Of a stretch of 64,000 nt of DNA, positions 17,691 through 27,075 are shown piece by piece. A program made the translations under genes and the position numbers. How positions within the stretch are numbered: the stretch's first letter is position 1; the number at the start of each line of letters is the position of its first letter. This DNA is from CAIXZV01 sp963697365 (GTDB lineage Bacteria; Chloroflexota; Limnocylindria; Limnocylindrales; CSP1-4), in contig CAVONT010000003.1 of assembly GCA_963697365.1 (NCBI GenBank), forward strand, positions 124,001-188,000. The letters run 5' to 3'. Under the pieces are notes generated by a model. It saw only the letters and a program-made list of their open reading frames with translations, was not told the origin of the DNA and made no database searches.

Positions 17691-18637
17691 TGGTCCAGAT
17701 CGCCCGCGTCGACACGTCGGACGAGCAGGCGGTTGCCACCTACGTGCGCATTCGCAATGCCGTCGCGCCTGAGAACGGCGACTCGGCGGAGCAGGTCGCC
17801 TGGAACGAGACCACGTACCCGGGCGAGAGCGCGCTCCTGCTCGCGCTGTCCGGTGATGGCGCCGCCATCGGCACGGCGACCGTCGGCCGGGTCTACATGT
17901 ACGGCCCGACGCACGAGCGCTTCTGGCTGGGCATCTGGGTCCTGCCCGATGCCCGGCGGCGCGGGGCGGGGCAGGCCTTGTACGAGGCGGCGAGCGACTT
18001 CGCGCGCTCGGCCGGCAAGACCGGCTTCTCCACGCAGATCTCCGAGATCCACGAGGACGGCCTGCGGTTCCTGGTCAATCGAGGCTTCGTCATCATGGAG
18101 CGCCAGAAGATGGTCCGACTGGACCTCACGGACGTCGCCGCGCCAGACCCGGCACCGCCCGACGGTGTCCGGATCCTGACCCTGGCCGAGCGGCCTGACC
18201 TGCTCGACGGCGTCCACGCGGTGGCGATCGAGACGTTTCCGGATATCCCATATGACGATGAGCCGATCCGCGTGGGAACCCTCGAGGAGTTCGTCGCCCG
18301 CGACGTCGATCGGACCGGCATCCCGCACGACGCGTTCATGGTCGCCGTGGACACGACAACCGGGATGGTCGCTGGCTACGCCAGCCTCATGCTCGATCCC
18401 GGCGACCCGAGCCTGGCGTTCCACGACATGACCGCCGTCCTGCGGGCTTACCGCGGCCGCGGCATCGCGATCGCCCTCAAGCGCGCGACCATCGCGTGGG
18501 CGGTCCAGCACGGGCTCCGGGCCCTCGATACCGGCAATGACGAGGAGAACGGCCCGATGCGCGCAGTCAACGCCCGCCTCGGCTACCGGCCGGTGCCCGA
18601 CTGGGTGGGCCTGGACGGTCCGCTCGCGCCCCACTGA
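17690..18637 (+). CDS. tandem-domain GNAT N-acetyltransferase
   Basis: 315 residues comprising two GNAT folds. The first has FWLGIWVLPDARRRGAGQAL with the acetyl-CoA loop R-R-R-G-A-G; the second has FHDMTAVLRAYRGRGIAIAL with R-G-R-G-I-A, followed by LDTGNDEENGPMRAVNARLG, the typical motif B region with N and Y. Start ATG 17690 overlaps the preceding LLM stop; GTG 17687 is equally possible. Tandem GNATs of this kind occur in mycothiol synthase-like and other acetyltransferases; the substrate here is unknown. Confidence 0.85.
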   Translation: MVQIARVDTSDEQAVATYVRIRNAVAPENGDSAEQVAWNETTYPGESALLLALSGDGAAIGTATVGRVYMYGPTHERFWLGIWVLPDARRRGAGQALYEAASDFARSAGKTGFSTQISEIHEDGLRFLVNRGFVIMERQKMVRLDLTDVAAPDPAPPDGVRILTLAERPDLLDGVHAVAIETFPDIPYDDEPIRVGTLEEFVARDVDRTGIPHDAFMVAVDTTTGMVAGYASLMLDPGDPSLAFHDMTAVLRAYRGRGIAIALKRATIAWAVQHGLRALDTGNDEENGPMRAVNARLGYRPVPDWVGLDGPLAPH

Positions 18638-18663
18638 CCATCCGGCCAGGCGACTGCGCGGAG

Positions 18664-19077
18664 TCAGGTGGGATCGACTCCGGGCAACGTCACCGGGAAG
18701 CCGTAGCGCGCCTGTCCCCGGTCGAACGTGGCCAGGCGGGCCGCATCCGAATCCACGGCGGCGGCCACGATCAGCGCATCGGGGATCGGCTGGCCCGGCA
18801 TCGACCTGGCGCGGACGAGCAATTCGACCAGGACGTCCGTCCGCATGCCCAGCACCCGCACGTTCTCGCGCTGCACGAACGCCACCAGGGCGTCAACGAG
18901 CTCGAGTTGTGGGACCTCGTACTGGGTACGGAGCACGTGCGCGCACTCCACGAGTGCGACCGGCGACACCCCGAGTTCCTCGGAGGCTCCGTCCACGAGG
19001 TCCGCCGCGGCTCGGGCCTGCTCCACGGGCGTGCCGACCAGGTACCGGACAAGCACCGACGTGTCGAGCGCGATCAC
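18664..19077 (-). CDS. PIN-domain toxin (VapC-like)
   Basis: 137 residues. N-terminal acidic motif VIALDTSVLVRYLVG, central E in VSPVALVECAHVLRT, and the third acidic cluster in PIPDALIVAAAVDSDAARLA followed by TFDRGQARYG, together the four-acid PIN nuclease site. GTG 19077 overlaps the antitoxin stop as GTGA, which chooses this start over upstream ones. VapC-type toxins cleave tRNA or rRNA; the target here is unknown. The upstream AbrB-type antitoxin is its obvious partner. Confidence 0.88.
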   Translation of the reverse strand: MIALDTSVLVRYLVGTPVEQARAAADLVDGASEELGVSPVALVECAHVLRTQYEVPQLELVDALVAFVQRENVRVLGMRTDVLVELLVRARSMPGQPIPDALIVAAAVDSDAARLATFDRGQARYGFPVTLPGVDPT

Positions 19078-19370
19078 GACGGATCCTGGTGGGTAGCCCG
19101 CCCGCTTCCGTCCTCGCCGTCCCACGCTGGATCCGGCGTGTTCCACGCAGCCTCGCGCAGCGACGCCCAGCGCTCGTCATCGGGCACCCGGCCCACATGC
19201 CCGCGCAGGGCTCCGGCAAGCGATCGCCGATGCCGCCCGGGGACGATCTCGATCACGATCCGGCCGCCCTCGACACGCTGGACGGCCTCGTCTCCGGCAT
19301 GGATCGAGAGTTGCTCGCGAATCGCCTTCTCAATCGTGATCTGGCCGCGTTCTCCTACTCGACTGGTCAT
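19074..19370 (-). CDS. AbrB/SpoVT-type antitoxin
   Basis: 98 residues. The N-terminal swapped-hairpin DNA-binding domain reads MTSRVGERGQITIEKAIREQ then LSIHAGDEAVQRVEGGRIVI, as in MazE/VapB antitoxins; the C-terminal part (ERWASLREAAWNTPDPAWDG) should bind the toxin. ATG 19370 lies 7 bases after a TACCAT -10-like box, implying a leaderless, self-regulated transcript. Upstream in-frame codons lack any promoter or coding signal. It is coupled to the PIN gene. Confidence 0.82.
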   Translation of the reverse strand: MTSRVGERGQITIEKAIREQLSIHAGDEAVQRVEGGRIVIEIVPGRHRRSLAGALRGHVGRVPDDERWASLREAAWNTPDPAWDGEDGSGRATHQDPS

Positions 19371-19377
19371 GATATGG

Positions 19378-19383
19378 ATGGTA
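19378..19383 (-). promoter_or_regulatory. -10 box TACCAT for the AbrB-PIN module
   Basis: TACCAT on the minus strand, 7 bases before ATG 19370; part of the leaderless pattern in this window. Confidence 0.45.
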
Positions 19384-19490
19384 ACGAGCATGCCTACTGA
19401 TGGCAACCGGCAGCTGGGTGCCAGACCCTGCGGCGGCAGACCCGGCGGACCCGGCGGTGCCAGGCCCGGCCTGACCGCCCGTCCGGGCGG

Positions 19491-19496
19491 CATACT
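19491..19496 (+). promoter_or_regulatory. -10 box CATACT of a leaderless promoter
   Basis: CATACT lies 6 bases before GTG 19503 of the dihydroorotate-dehydrogenase-like gene. Confidence 0.45.
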
Positions 19497-19502
19497 TCGC
19501 TC

Positions 19503-20567
19503 GTGACCATCGACCTCAACGGCATCCGCCTGCGCAACCGCCTGCTGACCTCCGCCAGCCTCCTCGGCTACGGCGCCGGGAAGAACCGCCTGATCCTGTA
19601 CGGCCTGTCACCGATCGCCCAGTGGGTGCCGCTCGATCGGTTCGGCGCGGTGACCACCCGAACGGTGACGCTGCAGCCGCGGGAGGGCCACTTCACGCTC
19701 AAGGAGGACTGGTCGCTCCGCGAGTTCCCGGAGATGCTCCGCCTCTACGGCCGTGCGCTGCATCGCGTGGACTCGGGCTGGCTCAACGCCTTCGGCTGGT
19801 CGAACATCGGCATCGAGCGCTACTTCGACGAGTACTTCCCCAAGACCGCGAAGCTCAACCGCATCGTCAGCGTCGGCGGTTTCAGCCCCGATGAGGTCGA
19901 GCATCTCGTGGAGACCGTCAACGAGCGTGCGCGACCCGGCGAGATCGCCGCGATCGAGCTCAACGCCTCCTGCCACAACGTCAACTTCCCGTTCGCCACG
20001 ATCCTGGAGGAGGCCCTCGCCCGCGCGGTCCGGACCAGCCGCCACCCGGTCATCCTCAAGGTCAGCCCGGACGAGGACTACCGCTGGCAGGCCGGCCTCG
20101 CCCAGCGCTACGGCGCCGCCGCGGTCACGGCCATCAACACCGTGAAGGGCCTGCGCCTCAACCCCGAGACCGGCGAGCCGTACCTGAAGAACCGCTACGG
20201 CGCGGTCTCGGGACGCGCGATCAAGCCCATCGGCCTGCGGGTCGTCGCCGAGCTGCGCGACGCCGGGTTCAGGCTCCCGATCATCGCCAACGGCGGCATC
20301 GCCACCTTCGACGACTGCCGCGAGTACTTCTGGGCCGGCGCCGACGCGGTGAGCCTCGGCTCCGCGGTCTGGCTCAAGCCGATGCCGCTCTACACCCTTG
20401 GGCCGGTCGACGGGGTCAGGATCCGGCGCCTGATCGACAGGGTCGCGCGGTACACGCCGCCTGCTGCCGCGCCCCACTGGGAGCCCGGCATGACCCCGGC
20501 CCCGGAGCCCGCGCCGGAGCCGATCCGCATCGTGCCGCGCTCTGCGGCCGAGCAGCACGCGCCATGA
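19503..20567 (+). CDS. dihydroorotate dehydrogenase-family FMN protein
   Basis: 354 residues with a class 1 DHOD-like TIM barrel. Visible blocks are LRNRLLTSASLLGYGAGKNR at the N-terminus, FGAVTTRTVTLQPREGH, AIELNASCHNVNFPFA (family: ELNxSCPN), VILKVSPDEDYRW, AINTVKGLRLN and the FMN-phosphate region LPIIANGGIATFDDCREYFW followed by AGADAVSLGSAVW. The P of the usual SCPN is H here. The product may be pyrimidine PyrD or a related FMN enzyme; no pyr genes are nearby, so I leave the symbol blank. GTG 19503 follows a -10-like box by 6 bases. The stop overlaps the asparaginase ATG as ATGA. Confidence 0.85.
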   Translation: MTIDLNGIRLRNRLLTSASLLGYGAGKNRLILYGLSPIAQWVPLDRFGAVTTRTVTLQPREGHFTLKEDWSLREFPEMLRLYGRALHRVDSGWLNAFGWSNIGIERYFDEYFPKTAKLNRIVSVGGFSPDEVEHLVETVNERARPGEIAAIELNASCHNVNFPFATILEEALARAVRTSRHPVILKVSPDEDYRWQAGLAQRYGAAAVTAINTVKGLRLNPETGEPYLKNRYGAVSGRAIKPIGLRVVAELRDAGFRLPIIANGGIATFDDCREYFWAGADAVSLGSAVWLKPMPLYTLGPVDGVRIRRLIDRVARYTPPAAAPHWEPGMTPAPEPAPEPIRIVPRSAAEQHAP

Positions 20568-21613
20568 CCGGGCAGGCACGCGCCATGACGCTGCCGCGCG
20601 TCGCCGTCGTCACCACCGGCGGCACCATCGACTCCATCGGCGCGGACCGGCTGGATCTCGCCGCGTACCTCGAGACCGGCATCCGCCTGGAGCCCGGCGC
20701 CCTGCTCGCGGGCATCGCCCCGGAGCTCGCGACGATTGCCGAGGTCGTCGAGATCCCGTTCCGGCGTCTGCGCGCGCACGCGATGACCGACGACGACCTG
20801 GCCGACCTGGCAGACGGCATCCGGCGCCTGCTTGACGCTGGCAACGGCGAAGCAGCGGGGCAGGGCACGGTCGACGGCGTCGTGGTCACCCACGGCACCA
20901 ACACGCTCGAGGAGACCGCGTGGCTCCTCCAGCTGGTGATCGCCACCGAGCGCCCCATCGTCGTCACCGGCGCCATGCGCCCGGCCTCCGCGCTGTCCGG
21001 GGACGGGCCGCTGAACCTGGTGAACGCCGTCCGGGTCGCGGCATCGGAGCACGCGCGTCGCCTCGGCGTTCTCGTGGTCCTCGACGACACCATCCACGCC
21101 GCACGCGACGCCACCAAGTCCGACACCCTGCGCGCGCATGCCTTCCGCGACGGTGCGGCGGGCCCGCTCGGCTGGATCGACGGCGATGGGCGCCTGACGC
21201 TGGCCCACCTGCCTGCCCGCGGCTGGCAGCTCGAAGGCCGGTTCGAGGGCACGGACCTCCGTACCCTCCCCCGGGTCGACATCGTGGTCACCTTCCAAGG
21301 GGCCGACGGCGCGCTGGTCGACGCAGCCGTGGCAGCCGGGGCGAAGGGCATCGTCAGCGCGGGCTCGGGCGCGGGCTACCCCACGGATCTCGAGGTCGAG
21401 GCGCTCGAGCGTGCGTCCGCCGCAGGGGTCGCCGTCGTCCAGGCGTCGCGGGTGGGCGCCGGCCGAGTCCCGCCAACCCCGTCCATCACGCGCCGGGGCT
21501 GGATCGCCGGGGGAGATCTCAACCCGTGGAAGGCCCGGATCCTGCTCCGCCTGGCGCTTGCGCTCGGGATCACAGATCCGCAGGCCCTCCAAGCCCTCTT
21601 CGACGAGGCCTGA
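20564..21613 (+). CDS. L-asparaginase
   Basis: 349 residues. Both catalytic signatures of the type I/II asparaginases are present: VAVVTTGGTIDSIGADRLDL near the N-terminus, with the nucleophile Thr in TGGTI, and VDGVVVTHGTNTLEETAWLL with the THGTNT active-site block. Further family blocks are IVVTGAMRPASALSGDGPLN and GIVSAGSGAGYPTD. No signal peptide is seen, so a cytoplasmic enzyme is likely. ATG 20564 overlaps the upstream stop; a second ATG at 20585 is an alternative start. Co-transcription with the dihydroorotate-dehydrogenase-like gene suggests aspartate supply for pyrimidine synthesis, which is an inference. Confidence 0.9.
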   Translation: MTGQARAMTLPRVAVVTTGGTIDSIGADRLDLAAYLETGIRLEPGALLAGIAPELATIAEVVEIPFRRLRAHAMTDDDLADLADGIRRLLDAGNGEAAGQGTVDGVVVTHGTNTLEETAWLLQLVIATERPIVVTGAMRPASALSGDGPLNLVNAVRVAASEHARRLGVLVVLDDTIHAARDATKSDTLRAHAFRDGAAGPLGWIDGDGRLTLAHLPARGWQLEGRFEGTDLRTLPRVDIVVTFQGADGALVDAAVAAGAKGIVSAGSGAGYPTDLEVEALERASAAGVAVVQASRVGAGRVPPTPSITRRGWIAGGDLNPWKARILLRLALALGITDPQALQALFDEA

Positions 21614-21616
21614 GCC

Positions 21617-23023
21617 TCAGGCGTCGGGCGAGTCGATCACCGGCAGTGGACGACGGGCCACGGGTGGCCGAGGCACCCCCAGCGGGATCACCGGCAGCTC
21701 GGCACGCGCGACCGCCGGCGCCTCGCCGTGACAACGCTTCACTTTCTGCCCAGAGCCGCAGGGACACGGATCGTTGCGACCGGCAACCGCGACCGCCGCC
21801 GCGATCTCCGCGTTGTACCCGGCCAGCAGCGGCATCACCTCGCGCGCCTCACGCCCGGTCTTGAGCAGCCGCACGATCACTTTGGCCGGCCGGTCGATGT
21901 GCCGGAAGAACCGCATGTACCCGGCACACAGGTAGTTGAGCCCGGGCTCGCCGTCGGGCGTCGTCAGGAACCGGTTCTTGGGGCACTCCCCGTGACACGC
22001 GAAGCGGACGTCGCACTCCCGGCACATCCGGGGCAGCGTGTCCCGCTTGGCCGCCCCGAAGGCGAGCTGCTGGGGCGACCCCACCAGGTCCACCATCGGC
22101 AGCTGCCGTATGTTGCCGAGGCGATGCTCGGGCTCCACGAAGTGGTCGCACGAGTACAGGTCGCCGTTGTGCTCCAGGGCCAGGCCCGCGCCGCAGGTCT
22201 CGTTGAACACGCACAGCCCGGATCCCGCCGCGCCGAAGTGGTTCCGGATCGCCGCCTCGAAGGTCTGCACGTAGACGCGCCCGACGTCGTTGTGGACCCA
22301 CTCGTCCCAGATCGCTGTCAGGAACCGCCCGAACTGCTCGGGGCGCACGGATCGCCCCGAGGCCGCCATCCCCCGCATCGGGTCCGGGTGGCCGTGCTCG
22401 TCCACGCGTTCGACGACCGGGATGAACTGCATCCAGTCCGTGCCCACCTCGTCGCGCAGGAACCGGTAGACCTCCAGCGGGTAGTCGCCATTGAGCCGGT
22501 TGACGGTGGTCAGGACGTTGTATTCGACCTTGTGCTCCTGGAGCAGCCGCAGGCCGCGCATGACGTCGTCGAAGGTGGCCTTGCCGCCCTTGTCGACACG
22601 GTTGCCGTCGTGGAGCGGACGCGGCCCGTCGATGGAGATCCCGACGAGGTACCCGTGCTCGGCCAGGAACGCGGCCCACTCGTCGTCGATGCGGGTCCCG
22701 TTCGTCTGGATCGTGTTCTCGAAGGTCATCCCGGGGCGCCGGTACCGCTCCTGGAGCTCGTGGGCCCGCCGGAAGAAGTCCAGGCCCATCAGCGTCGGCT
22801 CGCCGCCCTGCCAGGCGAACGTGACCCGGTCGGTCCGGTGCGCCTCGATCAGCCCGCGCACGTACGCCTCGAGCGTCGCGTCGTCCATGCGGAACGACGA
22901 GCCCGGGTGCATCGCCTCCTTGTCGAGGAAGAAGCAGTACGTGCAGGCGAGGTTGCAGATCGCCCCGGTCGGCTTGGCCATGACATGGAAGCGCGGCGGG
23001 GCCGCGGGGACGACGTCGGTCAC
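21617..23023 (-). CDS. anaerobic sulfatase-maturating radical SAM enzyme with SEC-C tail
   Basis: 468 residues. Radical SAM cluster cysteines C-x3-C-x2-C in GAICNLACTYCFFLDKEAM; then FAWQGGEPTLMGLDFFRRA, typical of anSME. The SPASM region supplies further cysteines: CVFNETCGAG, YSCDHFVEPEHRLGN, MCRECDVRFACHGECPKNR and YLCAGY. The C-terminus carries an SEC-C zinc motif, GRNDPCPCGSGQKVKRCHG, an addition not usual in the family. It oxidises the active-site Cys or Ser of sulfatases to formylglycine. It ends a leftward operon after the sulfatase and a HAD protein, so its client is very probably the CTAGR-type sulfatase at 24-25.5 kb. Confidence 0.92.
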   Translation of the reverse strand: MTDVVPAAPPRFHVMAKPTGAICNLACTYCFFLDKEAMHPGSSFRMDDATLEAYVRGLIEAHRTDRVTFAWQGGEPTLMGLDFFRRAHELQERYRRPGMTFENTIQTNGTRIDDEWAAFLAEHGYLVGISIDGPRPLHDGNRVDKGGKATFDDVMRGLRLLQEHKVEYNVLTTVNRLNGDYPLEVYRFLRDEVGTDWMQFIPVVERVDEHGHPDPMRGMAASGRSVRPEQFGRFLTAIWDEWVHNDVGRVYVQTFEAAIRNHFGAAGSGLCVFNETCGAGLALEHNGDLYSCDHFVEPEHRLGNIRQLPMVDLVGSPQQLAFGAAKRDTLPRMCRECDVRFACHGECPKNRFLTTPDGEPGLNYLCAGYMRFFRHIDRPAKVIVRLLKTGREAREVMPLLAGYNAEIAAAVAVAGRNDPCPCGSGQKVKRCHGEAPAVARAELPVIPLGVPRPPVARRPLPVIDSPDA

Positions 23024-23032
23024 GCTGACAGT

Positions 23033-23890
23033 CTAGGCCCCGAAGACCACGGACCAGTCGCGGCGCATGCTCACCACGGTCCAGCCCAGGCGCGCGGCAG
23101 TCTCCAGGATCGGCTCGGCTCCCGGGTCGGTCGCCGACCGGCTCTCGTACGCGTATTCCCGCTCGGCGTCGTCGTGGTCGATCAGGATCGCCAGCGACGG
23201 CAGAGGCCCGGTCGAGGCGAACTCCAGCATCTCGGCGTCGCCGGCGGAGTTGCCGGCCGCGAAGATCGGCCGGACGCCGACATGCGCCTGGATGAGACGC
23301 GGCTTCGGCTCGCCCTCGTTGACGAACCCCCGGACCAGGACCGGTCGCCGCACGAGCACCATCCGCCCGGCCCGGCGCTCGACCTCCACCTCGACGGCCG
23401 TGCCCACCACGTCATCGGGCGGGACCCCGTAGGCGGCCTCGGCAAACGAGCGGACGAACTCGACACCGCCGCCCGTGACGACGAACACGCGGAACGCGTT
23501 GGCACGCAGGAGGTCCAGCAGCTCCAGCATCGGCCGGTAGACGAGGTGAGGCCAGGTGACGCCGAACCGGGGATGGCGGGCTCGTGCGAGCCATGCGGTC
23601 ACCGCGGCCGAGTACTCGTCCACCGTCCACCCGGCGTGCGTCGCGAGCACGACGGGACCGACAGCCTCGGCGCCCATGGCGAAGGCACCGCCGAGGTCAC
23701 CCGCGAGCAGTGCGCGGACCACGGGCTGATCCGCAAGCGCCGGATCGGCGGCTGCCTGCTCCCGGAGCCGCTCGAGCAGGAACAGCGCCTGGGCGTAGGT
23801 CGGCCGCTCGCACCACAGCGTGCCGTCGTTGTCGAACACGGCGACGCGCGCTGCGGGCGCGACGAAGGTCGCCGAGCCTTCGGCTGTCAC
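23033..23890 (-). CDS. HAD-superfamily phosphatase
   Basis: 285 residues with the HAD motifs in order: VAVFDNDGTLWCERPTYAQA (nucleophile D-x-D-G-T), RVFVVTGGGVEFVRSF (motif II) and IFAAGNSAGDAEMLEF (motif IV G-x3-G-D). The helical cap between the first two motifs resembles phosphoserine phosphatase-type HADs. No signal peptide. GTG 23890 is the start, just after an intercistronic hairpin; the anSME start follows 9 bases past the stop. Placement between sulfatase and maturase hints at handling a phosphorylated sugar released after desulfation, which is speculative. Confidence 0.85.
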   Translation of the reverse strand: MTAEGSATFVAPAARVAVFDNDGTLWCERPTYAQALFLLERLREQAAADPALADQPVVRALLAGDLGGAFAMGAEAVGPVVLATHAGWTVDEYSAAVTAWLARARHPRFGVTWPHLVYRPMLELLDLLRANAFRVFVVTGGGVEFVRSFAEAAYGVPPDDVVGTAVEVEVERRAGRMVLVRRPVLVRGFVNEGEPKPRLIQAHVGVRPIFAAGNSAGDAEMLEFASTGPLPSLAILIDHDDAEREYAYESRSATDPGAEPILETAARLGWTVVSMRRDWSVVFGA

Positions 23891-23915
23891 CCGCTGCGAT
23901 GAACTCGAGGATGGA

Positions 23916-23944
23916 CGTCCTGGCGGGGGTGTCCCGCCAGGACG
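23916..23944 (-). other. 12-bp perfect intercistronic hairpin
   Basis: CGTCCTGGCGGG and its exact complement flank a 5-base loop between the sulfatase stop and the HAD start. No T tract, so a stability or processing element separating sulfatase from maturase mRNA levels is more likely than a terminator. Confidence 0.5.
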
Positions 23945-23964
23945 CGAGGCTGCCGGTCAAGACG

Positions 23965-25475
23965 TCAATGGCCGCCCTGCATCATCGCTTCCATCCGCGC
24001 GAGCACCTGGTCCACGGTGAAGCTCGCCGCCTTCATGCGCGGCGGGAACGCCATGAACGTCTGCAGGAACTGGCCGACGATCTTCTGCGACGGGATGATC
24101 AGGTACACGCGGTCCAGCACCCAGTCGTAGTAGGTGTTGGAGGTCGTGGGCGCCCGCTCGAACGGGTCCGTGCGCAGGTTGAACAGGAGCGGGACGCGCA
24201 GCTGCGACGAACGGCTCCGCCCAGACCTGGAGCGTGCCCGGGACGCCGCTGCTCCGCGAACACGAGCTTCCAGTTGTCGTAGCGCGTCGCCACGAGGTCG
24301 CCGTCGTCGCTGAAGTAGAAGAACTCGACGCGCGGGCCCTTCGCCTCCTCGCCGGTCAGGTAGGGCAGGAAGTTGTAGCCGTCGAGGTGGACCTTGAACG
24401 TCTTGCCGTTCGCCTCGTGCCCCGCCAGCAGCTTGTCCTTGACCGCCGGGTCGCCGGCCGCCGCGACGAGCGTGGGCAGCCAGTCCATGTGGCTGATGAT
24501 CTCGTTCGAGACCGTGCCCGGCCGGGATGTGGCCGGGCCAGCGGATCATCTCCGGGACGCGGAACGCGCCCTCCCAGTTCGTGTTCTTCTCGGACCGGAA
24601 CGGGGTCATCGCGCCGTCCGGCCAGCTGTTCATGTGCGGACCGTTGTCGGTCGAGTAGATGAAGATCGTGTCGTCCGCGATGCCCAGCTCGTCGAGCTTG
24701 TCCAGCACCTGCCCCACGTGCCGGTCGTGGTCGATCATCGTGTCGTGGTACTGCGACTGCCACCGCCCGGACTGGCCCACGGACTCCGGCTTGGTGTGGG
24801 TCCGGAAGTGCATGTGGGTGGTGTTGACCCACAGGAAGAACGGCACGTCGTCGGCGTGCTTGCGCTCGATGAAGTCGATCGCGCCGCTGATGATCTCGTC
24901 GTCGATCGTCTCCATCCGCTTCGCGCGTCAGCGGACCGGTGTCCTCGATCGTCTGCGTGCCGTCGGCGTTCGCCCGGCAGCGCAGCACGCCGCGCGGCCC
25001 GTAGTTCGCCTTGAAGTCCGGGAAGTCCTCGGGCTTCGGGTAGTCCTCGTGCTCCGGCTCCTCCTCCGCGTTGAGGTGGTACAGGTTGCCGAAGAACTCG
25101 TCGAAGCCGTGGGCGGTCGGGAGGTGCCTGTCCTGGTCGCCCAGGTGGTTCTTGCCGTACTGCCCGGTGGCATACCCGAGCGGCTTGAGCAGCTCCGCGA
25201 TCGTCGGGTCCTCGTCCGGCATGCCGGCGTCGGAACCGGGCATGCCCACCTTGGACAGGCCGGTGCGATAGACGCTCTGCCCGGTGATGAACGCGGACCG
25301 GCCGGCGGTGCAGCTCTGCTCGCCGTAGGCAGTCGGTGAAGCGCATGCCCTCGTCGGCGACGCGGTCGATGTTGGGCGTCCGGTAGCCCATCAGCCCGTC
25401 GCTGTAGGCGGACAGGTTCGTGATCCCGATGTCGTCCCCCCAGAAGACGACGATGTTGGGCTTGCCGTTCGGCAT
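23965..25475 (-). CDS. arylsulfatase (formylglycine type), several frameshifts
   Basis: Reconstructed from several frames. N-terminus MPNGKPNIVVFWGDDIGITN with the metal-binding acidic pair of sulfatases; after a break near 25325 the formylglycine site EQSCTAGRSAFITGQ (C-x-A-x-R). Then ELLKPLGYATGQYGKNHLGD, HGFDEFFGNLYHLN. After a break near 24925: FFLWVNTTHMHFRTHT, IFIYSTDNGPHMNSWPDG (second metal motif D-N-G) and FRVPEMIRWPGHIPAG. Breaks near 24520 and 24215-24250 precede LLFNLRTDPFERAPTTSNTY and ARMEAMMQGGH. Joined length of about 500 is normal. ATG 25475 follows GAGGAGA. No signal peptide is seen, so the enzyme is probably cytoplasmic, unlike most secreted sulfatases. Maturase encoded in the same operon. 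Confidence 0.88.
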
Positions 25476-25594
25476 CGGTGACTCTCCTCGCGGGCGGCGG
25501 TCCGATGAGTGCAGGTGTCACGTCTCGGGTCCGTGCAGTCTAGGCCGTCCGGCCCCGGATCGGTCACCGAGTTCGATTGAGGCATGATGTCGGG

Positions 25595-27075
25595 GTGACG
25601 CAGTCCGACGCCGCCCTCCACCGACCCTCCCGCCGCCCTCCCGTCCGCCGCCCTGACCGCTGCCGAGTGGGACGCCCGTGCCACCGAGCTCGTCGGTCTG
25701 CTCCGGGACCTGATCCGGATCCCGTCGATCAACCCGCCCGACCCGCCCGGACGCCGAGATGGACGCTGCCGTCTTCCTGGCCGACCTCCTCCGTCGCGAA
25801 GGCCTGGCGCCCGAGGTGATCGAGTCCGCGCCCGGTCGCGGCAACGTCACCGTCCGCCTCCGCGGCGACGGGACGCGCGGCACGGGCGCTCCCGACGACG
25901 CGCTGCTCCTGCTCTCACACCTCGATGTCGTGCCCGCCAACCCCGCCGACGGGTGGACCCACGATCCCTTCGCCGCCGACCTCGCCGATGGCTACGTCTG
26001 GGGCCGGGGTGCGGTGGACATGAAGGCGATGGTCGCGCTCGAGACCATGGTCGTCGTCATGCTCGCCCGCCGGGCGCGTGCGGCGGGCCTCGACCCCGCC
26101 CGTGACCCCATCCCGGGCCTCCGCCGCGACGTGCTCTACACGTGCACTGCCGACGAGGAGGCCGGCGGGCGCGAGGGTGCGGGCTGGCTGGCCGCGAACC
26201 GCCCCGACACGCTGCGTGCGTCGGGAGCGCTCAACGAGGCGGGCGGCGTCTCGGTGGAGCTGGCCGGCCGCCGCTTCTACCCGATCCAGGTGGCCGAGAA
26301 GGGCTTCGAGGTCTTCAAGATCCACGTCCACGGCACCTGGGGCCACGGCTCGATGCCGCGCGACGACAACGCCGCCGTCATGGCCGCCGAGGTCGTCCGG
26401 CGCATGGCCATCCCCGGTGAGCCGCGCCTCACCCCCGTGATGCGCCGGTTCCTGGCCGGCATCCGCGACGCGCTGGGGCCGGACCAGGCCGTCCTGCTCG
26501 AGGCGATCGCGCAGGCCGAGGACGACCCGCGCCGCGCCGAGGCGGCCATCGCCCGCCTGTGCGACCCGATGTACGCCCGCGCCGTCCGGGCCCTCGTCCG
26601 TGACTCCATCAGCCCCGATGTCATCCACGCGGGCGTCAAGTACAACGTCATCCCCGGCGAGGCGATGGTCGAGATCGACTGCCGCATCCTGCCCGGCACC
26701 ACGCCGGACGACATGCGCGAGGAGGTCATCGCCCGCCTCGGCGACCTCGCCGACCGGTGCACCGTCGAGCACGTCATCGGCCGGCCGCCAGTCGAGGCCC
26801 CAGCCGAAGGCGAGCTCTACGACCTGATGGCCGCCATGATCCGCGCCCACGACCCCGATGGCATCCCGGTCCCCGTGATGGCCCCGTTCGCCACCGACGC
26901 GAAGTCGACATCGGTCCTGCTCGGCGTGCCCACGTACGGCTTCTCACCGCTGCGGCTGGAGCCGGACGAGCGGTTCCTGGAGCGCTTCCACGGGGTGGAC
27001 GAGCGCGTGGGCGTCGATGCGCTGCGCTGGGGCCTGCCCGTCCTGTACGACGTGGTGCTCGGCTACTGCGGCTGA
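25595..27075 (+). CDS. M20-family metallopeptidase, frameshifted N-terminus
   Basis: The reconstructed protein of about 490 residues hydrolyses peptides or N-acyl amino acids with a binuclear zinc site. The N-terminal LVGLLRDLIRIPSINPPDPP region is in another frame, with breaks near 25620 and 25750. The main frame has zinc ligands in LLLLSHLDVVPANPADGWTH, YVWGRGAVDMKAMVAL (catalytic D and bridging D) and YTCTADEEAGGREGAGWLA (catalytic E-E), then the dimerisation domain with VKYNVIPGEAMVEIDCRILP, and ends GYCG. GTG 25595 is the proposed start because it restores the conserved N-terminal helix; interval length 3n+2 fits two inserted bases. Divergent from the sulfatase operon. Confidence 0.88.
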
